Assembly: GCF_004117075.1 (NCBI RefSeq)
Contig: NZ_CP026721.1
Location: forward strand, 1,364,001-1,428,000
From: Fervidobacterium changbaicum
GTDB taxonomy: Bacteria > Thermotogota > Thermotogae > Thermotogales > Fervidobacteriaceae
Direction of reading: 5' to 3'
DNA: 64,000 nt
The notes below the pieces were generated by a model. It searched no databases. It saw only the letters and a list, made by a program, of their open reading frames with translations, and was not told the DNA's origin. Positions 55,527 through 63,396 of the stretch are shown here, one piece after another. Each line of letters starts with the position of its first letter. The stretch's first letter is position 1. The position numbers and the translations under genes are program-made.

Positions 55527-56489
55527 CTTCAGCCAATCGATTATTTCGTGAACATATCCAAATGCCAGTGCAACAACCGTGTCTGCCCCACCGTAATATA
55601 CCGCAAGCCTACCGGTATCCGCATCGACCAATGCAGCGACAGGGAATACGACGTTTGGCACATCGCCGACGCATTCATAGAGCGTTTGAGGCGATAAGAG
55701 ATACGATTTCGAGCGTTTTATCACCTTCCAGGGTTTATCAAGGTCCAGCAAAGCAGCTCCAAAACTGTAAACATATCCATTGCAGGATAGAAGTACGCCG
55801 TGATAGATGAGCAGCCATCCTTCGTCGGTTTCTATTGGCACAGGTCCAGCTCCGATTTTTAAAGACTGCCAAGGTGTATAGCCAGCAGCCATGACAAACC
55901 TGTGAACTCCCCAGTGTACCATATCAGGACTTTCGCTGTAAAAAATATCGCCAAAAGGTGTATGTCCGTTATCTGAAGGTCTGCTAAGCATTGCGTATTT
56001 TCCGTTGATTTTACGTGGGAAAAGAACACCGTTTCTGTTGAAAGGTAGGAAAGCATTTTCGATTTGGTAGAATTTCTCAAAATCGAAAGTGTATCCCACA
56101 CCTATCGTTGGTCCATGATATCCATTGCACCACGTTATCCAGTAACGGTCATCGATAAAAACCACACGCGGATCGTATTTATATTCGCTTTCTATCTCGT
56201 CTTGAGTTTCTTGAATGAACTCAATAGGCTTATCGTCTATCTTCCAATGAATCCCATCATTGCTGAATCCTCTTCTAATATTCATCCTCCTTTGCCTGTC
56301 GTCCACTCTAAAAACTCCGGCAAATCCATCTTTAAAAGGAACAACTGCACTGTTGAAAATACTGTTCGAATCTTTGGCTTGGTCTCTGCGTATAATTGGA
56401 TTTTTCGAGTACCTCCACATAACGTCACTACAACCTTCAGGCCTATCTTCCCATGGAATGTTTGGAAGACTTGTCGCGTGTATTTTCAT
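55491..56489 (-). CDS. GH130 beta-1,4-mannoside (mannosylglucose/mannooligosaccharide) phosphorylase
   Basis: The 332-residue five-bladed propeller enzyme phosphorolyses beta-mannosides. Visible motifs include [21 protein letters not shown], the probable catalytic Asp in [26 protein letters not shown], and [21 protein letters not shown]. No signal peptide. Native sequence is 55527-56489; the last 12 residues ([11 protein letters not shown] and stop) are encoded by the IscB element. The original tail lies beyond the element. The GH5 gene stops 40 bases upstream; an inverted repeat TCCTTAA-TTG-TTAAGGA lies between (56505-56521). Confidence 0.88.
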   Translation of the reverse strand: MKIHATSLPNIPWEDRPEGCSDVMWRYSKNPIIRRDQAKDSNSIFNSAVVPFKDGFAGVFRVDDRQRRMNIRRGFSNDGIHWKIDDKPIEFIQETQDEIESEYKYDPRVVFIDDRYWITWCNGYHGPTIGVGYTFDFEKFYQIENAFLPFNRNGVLFPRKINGKYAMLSRPSDNGHTPFGDIFYSESPDMVHWGVHRFVMAAGYTPWQSLKIGAGPVPIETDEGWLLIYHGVLLSCNGYVYSFGAALLDLDKPWKVIKRSKSYLLSPQTLYECVGDVPNVVFPVAALVDADTGRLAVYYGGADTVVALAFGYVHEIIDWLKCQPPTTEVAGL

Positions 56490-56504
56490 CTAAATCCCTC
56501 CAGT

Positions 56505-56521
56505 TCCTTAATTGTTAAGGA
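56505..56521. other. Inverted repeat between GH5 and GH130 genes
   Basis: TCCTTAA-TTG-TTAAGGA, seven perfect pairs. It lies just after the GH5 stop and before the GGAGGG of the GH130 gene. It may be a processing hairpin or an operator; the A+T content makes it weak. Confidence 0.35.
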
Positions 56522-56528
56522 TTAATTA

Positions 56529-57596
56529 TTAATTATTCCCAACCACAGCGGTTGCCAGCGGTTCGATCCATTTTTCAGACCACCTATCGTATATGCCAAA
56601 CCCCGCACAGAATTCCCAATACGCATAGGAAAAACCAAACTCTTCAGCGGTTTTTCTCACGGTTTCCGTCCATTTGACTCTTGAATCCATGTCCGCCTTC
56701 GAATAAGCACCAAATTCGCCAAGAAAGATAGGCACGTTATTCTTTTTTGCCCAGTCACTAACGTATCTGAAATGATTTTTGATCTGATTTACTTCCCAAT
56801 CCTCCCCGTTCCACTTCACACCAACTGGTGGAACAGGATTGACCCATTCAGCACCCTGATGTGTGAAATTGAAAGGTTCGTAGTAGTGAAATGAAACGAT
56901 GATACGTTTATCGTTCACTAATTTCAAACTGCTTATCGCACTGTAATGAGCCCAGTTCGGAACGTCTATGATAACTACTCTGTCCGGATTGCTCTCTCTA
57001 ATAACCTCAAGCACCATTGGATAGAGCTTGTTCCACTTTTCGCCTGTTAAGTTCTGCGCAGGTTCATTGTAGATTTCGAAGAATAACGTTTCAGGATAGT
57101 CTTTGAAGAAACTGGCAACTTGGCGCCAGATTTCAACCAGCACTCCACCATATTTGTCTGGGTCTTGGTAGAGTTCTTCGAAATGATGGGTGTTGATAAT
57201 CACAGTAAGGTTATTCTCAAGTGCCTTATCTACTATATGTTTAACCCTTTCGAGAAAATATTCTTCGATTTTGTACGGCGGTTTATCGGAAATGTGCGCC
57301 GACCATCTTATGGGAATCCTTACAGAGTCAAATCCCCTTTTCTTTATGACTTCGAAGTATTCGTCCTCTATTCTAACTCCCCATGCACCTTCAACTGGTG
57401 CTTCCAAAGCATTTCCTATATTTACTCCTTTCCCAATCATTTTATTCAATTCAAAGACAGATTTACCTTTGGTTGATTGAACCATATCCTTCTCTCCTTC
57501 TTTAGTTTTATCTTTATCGCACTGGGCCGATATCAAAGTGAATGCGGAAATGACCAATAAAATAATCAGAAGATAATTCCAGTTACGCCTTTTCAT
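56529..57596 (-). CDS. Secreted endo-beta-glucanase/mannanase, glycoside hydrolase family 5
   Basis: The 355-residue enzyme has a signal sequence (MKRRNWNYLLIILLVISAFT) ending near SAQC, a short charged linker, and the GH5 barrel: GVNIGNALEAP, SVRIPIRWSAHI, acid/base Glu178 in FEIYNEPAQN, and nucleophile Glu294 in PIFLGEFGA. It resembles Cel5A enzymes of Fervidobacterium and Thermotoga that act on beta-glucans and mannans. The Cys near the cleavage site lacks a good lipobox. The ATG at 57596 follows GAGAGGTGA; a GTG at 57605 lies within that site. A LacI-type operator sits just upstream. Confidence 0.92.
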   Translation of the reverse strand: MKRRNWNYLLIILLVISAFTLISAQCDKDKTKEGEKDMVQSTKGKSVFELNKMIGKGVNIGNALEAPVEGAWGVRIEDEYFEVIKKRGFDSVRIPIRWSAHISDKPPYKIEEYFLERVKHIVDKALENNLTVIINTHHFEELYQDPDKYGGVLVEIWRQVASFFKDYPETLFFEIYNEPAQNLTGEKWNKLYPMVLEVIRESNPDRVVIIDVPNWAHYSAISSLKLVNDKRIIVSFHYYEPFNFTHQGAEWVNPVPPVGVKWNGEDWEVNQIKNHFRYVSDWAKKNNVPIFLGEFGAYSKADMDSRVKWTETVRKTAEEFGFSYAYWEFCAGFGIYDRWSEKWIEPLATAVVGNN

Positions 57597-57620
57597 ATCG
57601 ATCACCTCTCGGTTTGATAA

Positions 57621-57638
57621 AAAATCGAAAACGATTTT
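57621..57638. promoter_or_regulatory. Perfect LacI-type inverted repeat between the LacI gene and GH5
   Basis: AAAATCG-AAAA-CGATTTT, seven perfect pairs around a four-base centre. It overlaps the stop codon of the LacI-family gene and lies 25-42 bases before the GH5 start. It is a likely operator for local control of GH5 and GH130. Confidence 0.5.
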
Positions 57639-58644
57639 ACTTCTGCATGATATTCCTTACAGAAGCACGTTCTACGAGGTTTGTTGGAAGTACGACGTTT
57701 CGGTGGATGTTTGGTCCAGTCTTTAGAATTCTCTCAATTAGCAACTGTGCTGCGGTTTGCCCCATCTCCCACCTTGGCTGGTGTATCGTCGTCAGTGGTG
57801 GGTACAAGAACTCTGAATACGGTGCGTTGTCAAATCCAATCAATGATACATCATCCGGGATCGAAAGGCCCGATTCCCTGAGAGCGCGCATGGCACCTAT
57901 AGCTGACCAATCGTTTATAGAAAAGACGGCTGTGAAGTTTTTGCCGAATTTTTTCAGGTGTGTCGCAACCGCTTCGTACCCGTGTTCCGGCTCATACCCT
58001 TCATTCTCGCTGAGATAGATTTCCACATCCTTGTGTTTATCCAAGAACTTTCGTATACCTTTCTCTCTTTGCACAGCTGCGGGTGAGTAATGTGGACCTC
58101 TCAGGAACAGGATCTTCTTATGACCGTTTTGATATAGATATTTCAATGCAATTTTTGCTCCAGAAAGATTATCTATGTTCACGGAATCGCACAAGATTTC
58201 TTCGATGTAGTAGTCCAATGTCACTATCGGGACACCGCTCTTGATGAAAGGTTCTATGTAATTTACACCACCAAAAAGTTCGCATAATATGACTCCGTCG
58301 ATTTTCCTTTTGAAAAACTGATCCAGTACATGTTTCTCTGCTTCAGGCATCATCTTTGGAACGGATACCATCACTTCAAAACCATGCTTGCTTGCGTAAT
58401 CTTCAATTGCCATAGCGATTTCGTTGTAGTGGTATCCCCTTAAATCTGGTAACAAAACGCCTATTGTGTAAAGTAACTCCGATGCCTTCCTTAAAGAAGG
58501 CATCGGCTTGTAACCAAGATGTTTGACTGCACGGAGGACTTTTATTCGCGTCTCTTCACTGACGTTTTTTGCACCGTTCAATACCCTTGAGACTGTTGCG
58601 ATCGACACGCCCGCCGCTCTCGCAACATCGTAAATATTGGGCAT
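57637..58644 (-). CDS. LacI-family regulator of the beta-glycan locus
   Basis: The 335-residue protein has the helix-turn-helix NIYDVARAAGVSIATVSRVLNG at about 3-24 and an effector domain typical of LacI/GalR (VLLPDLRGYHYNEIAMAIED, VSLIGFDNAPYSEFLYPPLTTI). The neighbours are GH1, GH5 and GH130, so a cello- or mannooligosaccharide effector is likely. It lies 23 bases after the GH1 gene on the same strand. Confidence 0.93.
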   Translation of the reverse strand: MPNIYDVARAAGVSIATVSRVLNGAKNVSEETRIKVLRAVKHLGYKPMPSLRKASELLYTIGVLLPDLRGYHYNEIAMAIEDYASKHGFEVMVSVPKMMPEAEKHVLDQFFKRKIDGVILCELFGGVNYIEPFIKSGVPIVTLDYYIEEILCDSVNIDNLSGAKIALKYLYQNGHKKILFLRGPHYSPAAVQREKGIRKFLDKHKDVEIYLSENEGYEPEHGYEAVATHLKKFGKNFTAVFSINDWSAIGAMRALRESGLSIPDDVSLIGFDNAPYSEFLYPPLTTIHQPRWEMGQTAAQLLIERILKTGPNIHRNVVLPTNLVERASVRNIMQK

Positions 58645-58667
58645 TGGAACACCCCTTGTTTATTTTA

Positions 58668-60065
58668 TCAAAATTTCATGAGTCCGTACGGATCATACCC
58701 CTTGAATTGGTCAATACTCCTTGTCTTGGCAATTTCTCTAAAGACGTACATAGAAGGTCTTGGTATGTATAACTTCTTTTCGAAATCCGTGTAGGCAAGG
58801 CCAAATCGCTTGCTGTATCCCTTTGCCCATTCGTAATTATCAACTATCGACCAATGCAGGTATCCTCGGACATCAACGCCCTCGTTCATCGCCTTTTCTA
58901 CAGCGTATAGATGCGATATGAGCACCTGTGCACGGTATTTATCGTTTTGGTCGGCAATACCATTTTCCGTTACAATCAAAGGTTTGTTGTACCTTTCGTA
59001 TATCGCCTTGAGTAAGTAATAAAGTCCTTCAGGATAGATCTCCCAACCAAATTCACTTGCTGGTCTGCCTGAGAGTGCAAAGCCACCTTCTTGACATGCA
59101 TAACCGTATCCTCTCACAACGTACCAGTTGAGTTCGAAATCTTGAATCTCGATAGGCTTAGGTAGTTTATCAATCATGGCGCGGGTGTAATAGTTGACAC
59201 CGATGTAGTCGACTTTATCTTTTACTTGATCCATGAAATTCCAATTCGCAAGCCACATAGCGTTCTCAAATATTTCACTGTTGTTTGGCTTGAGTGTATC
59301 GTACCAGGTGAAAGAATAGATAACACCAACGGGTTTATCAGTGTGTCTTTTAATAGCATCGTAAGTCAAATTATGTGCAGTTGCTTCATTTCTGAGACTT
59401 TTGATGTACCATTCAGGATTGAAATAGCTTGGTGGGAAGCCTGCCAGTATTTGGAAATAACCGAGCTGAGCAACGACATGCGGTTCATTCATGCTTGACC
59501 AGTAATCGACAATATCACCAAATTTCCATGCGATGTATTCGGCGTACTTTGCAAACTCAACCGGCGCATCATCACTTACCCAACCGAGCTTATCCGTAGG
59601 TTTACCTTTCCTAACCGCCAATGGATCGTGTAACCACAACGGTAGCGTGAAATGATTCAAGTTTACGAAAACCTTTAATCCCTTTGATTTCATATCCTCC
59701 ATGATCTTTCTGTAATGTTCAACTGCGTCTTTATTTGCGATACTATCAAGCTTTTCGAGCATCCCCTCACCAAAAGGAATTTCCCTTGTTGAACTTGGGA
59801 ATATTCGTGACCATTCGATACCTATCCTCAGAGTATCCATCCCGAAATCAACTGCGAGCTGATGTATCTTTTCATAACTTTTCCAATAACCTGCACCGCT
59901 TTCTGGCAAATCACCACTCACGATGCCGTTTAAAAGATTCTCAAGGTCCCTGACCCAAACGAACCAGTCAGTTTGAGTATCAAGCTCACTTGGGTCACTT
60001 GGATTTCCCATTTCGAACTGGAAACCCGAAAGCGAAGCACCGAACATGAATGAATTTGGAAACAC
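58668..60065 (-). CDS. Beta-glycosidase, glycoside hydrolase family 1 (archaeal-like)
   Basis: The 465-residue cytoplasmic enzyme has GH1 motifs: GFQFEMGN near the N-terminus, WSRIFPSS, acid/base Glu194 in SSMNEPHV, VDYIGVNYYTR and nucleophile Glu367 in LIVTENGI. The long N-terminal loops (DWFVWVRDLENLLNGIVSGD) resemble the Sulfolobus/Pyrococcus beta-glycosidase group, active on beta-glucosides and often beta-mannosides. The GTG start at 60065 follows GGAGGG. The IS110-family element lies directly upstream, separating it from the transporter genes. Confidence 0.93.
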   Translation of the reverse strand: MFPNSFMFGASLSGFQFEMGNPSDPSELDTQTDWFVWVRDLENLLNGIVSGDLPESGAGYWKSYEKIHQLAVDFGMDTLRIGIEWSRIFPSSTREIPFGEGMLEKLDSIANKDAVEHYRKIMEDMKSKGLKVFVNLNHFTLPLWLHDPLAVRKGKPTDKLGWVSDDAPVEFAKYAEYIAWKFGDIVDYWSSMNEPHVVAQLGYFQILAGFPPSYFNPEWYIKSLRNEATAHNLTYDAIKRHTDKPVGVIYSFTWYDTLKPNNSEIFENAMWLANWNFMDQVKDKVDYIGVNYYTRAMIDKLPKPIEIQDFELNWYVVRGYGYACQEGGFALSGRPASEFGWEIYPEGLYYLLKAIYERYNKPLIVTENGIADQNDKYRAQVLISHLYAVEKAMNEGVDVRGYLHWSIVDNYEWAKGYSKRFGLAYTDFEKKLYIPRPSMYVFREIAKTRSIDQFKGYDPYGLMKF

Positions 60066-60117
60066 AAAGATCCCTCCTACATAAAAATATGGTATAAATA
60101 ATTTAGCTTAAAAAAAT

Positions 60118-60255
60118 TGAGGGCAGGACAACTTATGTCACCTTGGCTTTTAAGCCATTTAAGGAGTCTGTTGCCTGCCTTTAACCATGATTAGTTGGTT
60201 GGGCTTTCAGCCCTCGTCAGCATGGAGGATTGGTTCAGCAGGCTCCCTGCCCTCA
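60118..60255 (+). ncRNA. Candidate bridge RNA of the IS110-family element
   Basis: Unit 1: stem GGCAGG-(A)-CAAC (60122-60132) with GTTG-CCTGCC (60170-60179); inner hairpin TGGCTT-TT-AAGCCA (60144-60157); facing loop strands TTATGTCACCT (60133-60143) and TTTAAGGAGTCT (60158-60169). Unit 2: stem CCATG (60185-60189) with CATGG (60221-60225); inner hairpin GGGCT-TTC-AGCCC (60201-60213); loop strands ATTAGTTGGTT and TCGTCAG. A third hairpin GCAGG-CTC-CCTGC follows. Two internal loops with guide strands is the bridge-RNA architecture. TTAAGGAGTC in unit 1 is the exact complement of 61480-61489 at the right junction. TGAGGGCAGG (60118) and CCTGCCCTCA (60246) are also complementary. Confidence 0.7.
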
Positions 60256-60277
60256 TCATTCGAAAGGAGGATTTTTC

Positions 60278-61477
60278 ATGGATAACTTCCCTGTTTTCGT
60301 CGGCATCGATGTTTCCAAGGATAAGTTCAACGTCTGCGCTATCTCTAATCCCAGTTCCATCATCTTCGAATCTTCTTTCGATATGTCCCAGCAAGGCTTT
60401 TCCTCCTTCGCAAACAAACTCTCTGCCTTCCCAAAACAATCCATCATCATCGCTATGGAATCTACTGGCTGTTATCATCTCAACCTTCTGGCTTTCCTTT
60501 CTTCCAACGACTTTGCTTGCGCTGTTTTTAATCCTCTAACTGTTAAAAACTTTGCTTCTCTTCGAAAGACCAAAACCGACAAAATCGATGCTCGCATTAT
60601 CGCTACTGCTTTGTTTTACCTACAACATCAAATTCCTTCTTCTGCTTTTGTCAACTCTGAGCTTCGTGATATTGTCAGAGCACGCGAAAACATTATCCAC
60701 CGCATCGCAAAAGTTAAAGGCAATATCGAAAAACTGCTCAACGTTCTTTTCCCTGAACTCGAAAGAGTTACCAATATCTACAGTGACACTATCCTCAATC
60801 TTCTTTCTCATTTCCCTTCTGCCAAGGCTATTCAAAAGGCTCGTAATCTGGATGTGTTCTTTTCCAAAGACCGTGGCAGAAGTACAAAACTTAATGCTCA
60901 AAAACTTAAAGAACTCGCTAATAACTCGATTGCTCAATATTGGCCGATGAAAGAAAAGATTCTTGTGCAAAATATCAAAGAACTACAATTTTTACAGCAA
61001 CAGCTTGAAGAATACGACAAGATGATGAAAGAATATTGCGAATGTAGTGCGATAAACCTTGATATCGAGATACTCACGTCAATACCAGGTATTGGTGAAA
61101 ACAGCGCGATGCATTTCTTGGCAGAAGTTGGAGATATCTCAAGATTTAGTACATACAAAAAACTCATTGCGTATTGTGGACTCGATCCAAGCATTGCCCA
61201 ATCAGGCAAAAGCAAAGTAGAAGGACACATATCGAAAAGGGGCAATGCCCACCTAAGACGAATACTATGGCTAATGGCAGTGAGTGTAGTGATTCACAAC
61301 GAATATTTCCGAACATACTATGAACGAAAAAGGCAGCAAGGTATACCGTACAAAAAAGCGATAATGTCAGTAGTACACAAGTTATTGCGAACGTTGTACG
61401 CAATGTTGAGAAAGAAAGAGAAGTTCAATATTGATTATGCTATCTCACACTCAAAACAAAAATTTAATTTTGCATAG
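60278..61477 (+). CDS. IS110-family transposase (DEDD recombinase)
   Basis: The 399-residue protein has the RuvC-like DEDD domain starting FVGIDVSKDKFNV (Asp11), with MESTGCYHLNL and KTKTDKIDARIIA following, and the C-terminal Tnp20 domain SIPGIGENSAMHFLAEVGD...GLDPSIAQSGKSKVEGHISKRGNAHLRR with the catalytic Ser region. The ATG at 60278 follows AAAGGAGG; the frame extends 16 codons upstream without a site. Codon use shifts from pyrimidine-rich in the first third to purine-rich in the last third. The gene is intact. Confidence 0.95.
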   Translation: MDNFPVFVGIDVSKDKFNVCAISNPSSIIFESSFDMSQQGFSSFANKLSAFPKQSIIIAMESTGCYHLNLLAFLSSNDFACAVFNPLTVKNFASLRKTKTDKIDARIIATALFYLQHQIPSSAFVNSELRDIVRARENIIHRIAKVKGNIEKLLNVLFPELERVTNIYSDTILNLLSHFPSAKAIQKARNLDVFFSKDRGRSTKLNAQKLKELANNSIAQYWPMKEKILVQNIKELQFLQQQLEEYDKMMKEYCECSAINLDIEILTSIPGIGENSAMHFLAEVGDISRFSTYKKLIAYCGLDPSIAQSGKSKVEGHISKRGNAHLRRILWLMAVSVVIHNEYFRTYYERKRQQGIPYKKAIMSVVHKLLRTLYAMLRKKEKFNIDYAISHSKQKFNFA

Positions 61478-61502
61478 TTGACTCCTTAAGATTTACAGAA
61501 TT

Positions 61503-62423
61503 TTATACCTTCGTACATGCTACGAAATGACCGTTCTCTACTTCTCTTAGTTCCACGTTCTTGCAGTTGATATCTCCAAGTGGGCACCTATCGTAGAACT
61601 TACAGTATCCTTTCGGCACACTTTTTCCTTCAAGAGCAACGCTGCTTTTTTCCCATTTCTTGTGAAGTGTGGGCACGGATTCCAGGAGCATTTTTGTGTA
61701 CGGATGGAGCGGGTTATTGAAGACTTTTTCAGTCTCACCGTGCTCCATTATACTTCCTCGATAAAGAATTATAGTCTTGTCGCTTGTATAGTAACCAAGT
61801 GAAAGATCGTGAGTAATGAACAGAACTGAAAGTCCTTTTTCCTTCAACTTTATCAGAGTGTTCAATACATCGATTCTGGTAGAAGCATCAAGCATACTTA
61901 TTATCTCATCAGCTACCAAAAATTTCGTTTCCATAAGCAAAGCACGCGCTATAAGAAGTCTCTGAAGTTGTCCACCGCTTAGCTGGTGCGGAAATTTACC
62001 CAGAACTTCTTTCGGATTTAAACCGATATCTTCGATGACTTTTTGCAATCGCTCTTGCCAATCGCTGCGCTTGACATCTGGATAGAATTCCTCCCTAACC
62101 ATCTCAAAGACCCTGTCTACCTTGAAAATCGGATTGTACGAGCTAAAAGGATCTTGGAACACCCCCTGCACATGGCGGTAGTATTCCTTTAGGTTTTTGA
62201 AGGATGATATGTCAAAAGCATTGTAAAATATCTTTCCAGAAGTTGGTTTGATCAATCTCAATATAAGTTTTCCAATGGTCGTCTTTCCGCTGCCGCTTTC
62301 CCCTATAAGGGAGACTATTTCCTGATCTTCTATTTTAAAGCTCACATTGTCAACTGCGTAAAACTTTTCCCTTCCAAATGGACCGATTGGATAGGCTTTC
62401 GTCAAATTCACTATCTCAAGCAT
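61503..62423 (-). CDS. ABC transporter ATP-binding protein, OppF type (glycan locus)
   Basis: The 306-residue ATPase has Walker A GESGSGKTT, Q-loop FQDPFSSYNP, signature LSGGQLQR, Walker B FLVADEIISMLD (an Ile where Pro is usual) and a C-terminal DRCPLGDINC motif. It overlaps the upstream OppD-type gene by eight bases. In Thermotogales, transporters of this type next to cellulases import beta-glucan oligosaccharides. The IS110 element now separates it from the GH1 gene. Confidence 0.9.
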   Translation of the reverse strand: MLEIVNLTKAYPIGPFGREKFYAVDNVSFKIEDQEIVSLIGESGSGKTTIGKLILRLIKPTSGKIFYNAFDISSFKNLKEYYRHVQGVFQDPFSSYNPIFKVDRVFEMVREEFYPDVKRSDWQERLQKVIEDIGLNPKEVLGKFPHQLSGGQLQRLLIARALLMETKFLVADEIISMLDASTRIDVLNTLIKLKEKGLSVLFITHDLSLGYYTSDKTIILYRGSIMEHGETEKVFNNPLHPYTKMLLESVPTLHKKWEKSSVALEGKSVPKGYCKFYDRCPLGDINCKNVELREVENGHFVACTKV

Positions 62424-63372
62424 TCGTGTTCACCTTCCAGCAGTACGCAACGTGATCTTCTTCTATCTGAACTTTTGGAGGCTCTTCGTCACATTCTTTC
62501 CCCCTCAACGGACATCGTTCTTTGAATCGACAACCGGTAGGTGGATTTAAAAGCTGTGGTGGTTGCCCTGCTATACCGGTCAGGAGTTTTTCCGTATAGC
62601 GCACTCCCACCTCTGGTAATGAATTCAGAAGCATCCTTGTGTAGGGATGTGCGGGATTTTCGATAAGTTGACGAGTTCTGCCTATTTCAGCTACCTTACC
62701 GGCGTACATGACCATTATCCTATCGGCAATTTGGTATAACACCGAGAGGTCATGAGTTATAAATATCATTGATTTGACTATCCCATCGTCTTTAAAACCC
62801 TTAATCATAAGACAAACCGCTTTTTGCGTCGACACATCGAGCGCTGAAGTTATTTCATCAGCTATCAGCAAGGATGGATTAAGCAAAGTAGAGATAACCA
62901 TAACCACACGTTGTTTCATACCTCCTGAAAGTTCTATTGGATACATTTTCAAAACCTTTTCTGACAAATTGACGTACTTTAGCCTTTCAATTAGCCTATC
63001 CCAAACACTTTCAGGTTCTATACCTTTACTAATTAGAACGTCACTTACGTAAGTTCCAAGCTTTTTGGTAGGATTCAGTGCATCCATTGCGTATTGTGGA
63101 ATTATAGAGATTTTCTTGAACCGAAAGTCGTTCATTTTCTCGAAATCATCTATCGGAAGTTTCTCACCGTCAAGTTGGACGTCCCCACCGAAATAATTCA
63201 ACGGTGGCTTGAGCAATATTAAGCCATTTCCAAGTGTTGATTTCCCGCATCCTGACTCACCTGCAAGACCAAGCAACTCTTCATCCCTTACCTCGAAGCT
63301 CACATCGTCAACAGCTTTAACAAACCCTCTCAATGTCTTGTAGTACAATTTGAGATTATCAACTCTTAGCAT
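62416..63372 (-). CDS. ABC transporter ATP-binding protein, OppD type (glycan locus)
   Basis: The 318-residue ATPase has Walker A GESGCGKST, Q-loop IPQYAMDALNPTKKLG, signature LSGGMKQR, Walker B LLIADEITSALD and the C-terminal cysteine motif CRFKERCPLRGKEC...C. It is paired with the OppF-type gene and lies 24 bases after the permease gene. Confidence 0.92.
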   Translation of the reverse strand: MLRVDNLKLYYKTLRGFVKAVDDVSFEVRDEELLGLAGESGCGKSTLGNGLILLKPPLNYFGGDVQLDGEKLPIDDFEKMNDFRFKKISIIPQYAMDALNPTKKLGTYVSDVLISKGIEPESVWDRLIERLKYVNLSEKVLKMYPIELSGGMKQRVVMVISTLLNPSLLIADEITSALDVSTQKAVCLMIKGFKDDGIVKSMIFITHDLSVLYQIADRIMVMYAGKVAEIGRTRQLIENPAHPYTRMLLNSLPEVGVRYTEKLLTGIAGQPPQLLNPPTGCRFKERCPLRGKECDEEPPKVQIEEDHVAYCWKVNTNA

Positions 63373-63396
63373 CTACATCACGACCCCTTTAAGCGA

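Larger units (their letters stand above)
60100..61490 (+). mobile_element. IS110-family insertion sequence (approximate ends)
   Basis: The element comprises a structured non-coding leader (60118-60255) and one DEDD recombinase gene, opposite in orientation to the operon it interrupts. IS110 elements lack terminal inverted repeats, so the ends are estimates: the left end is between about 60080 and 60118, the right end near 61480-61490. The layout, RNA first and gene second, is that of the IS110 group rather than IS1111. Confidence 0.75.
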
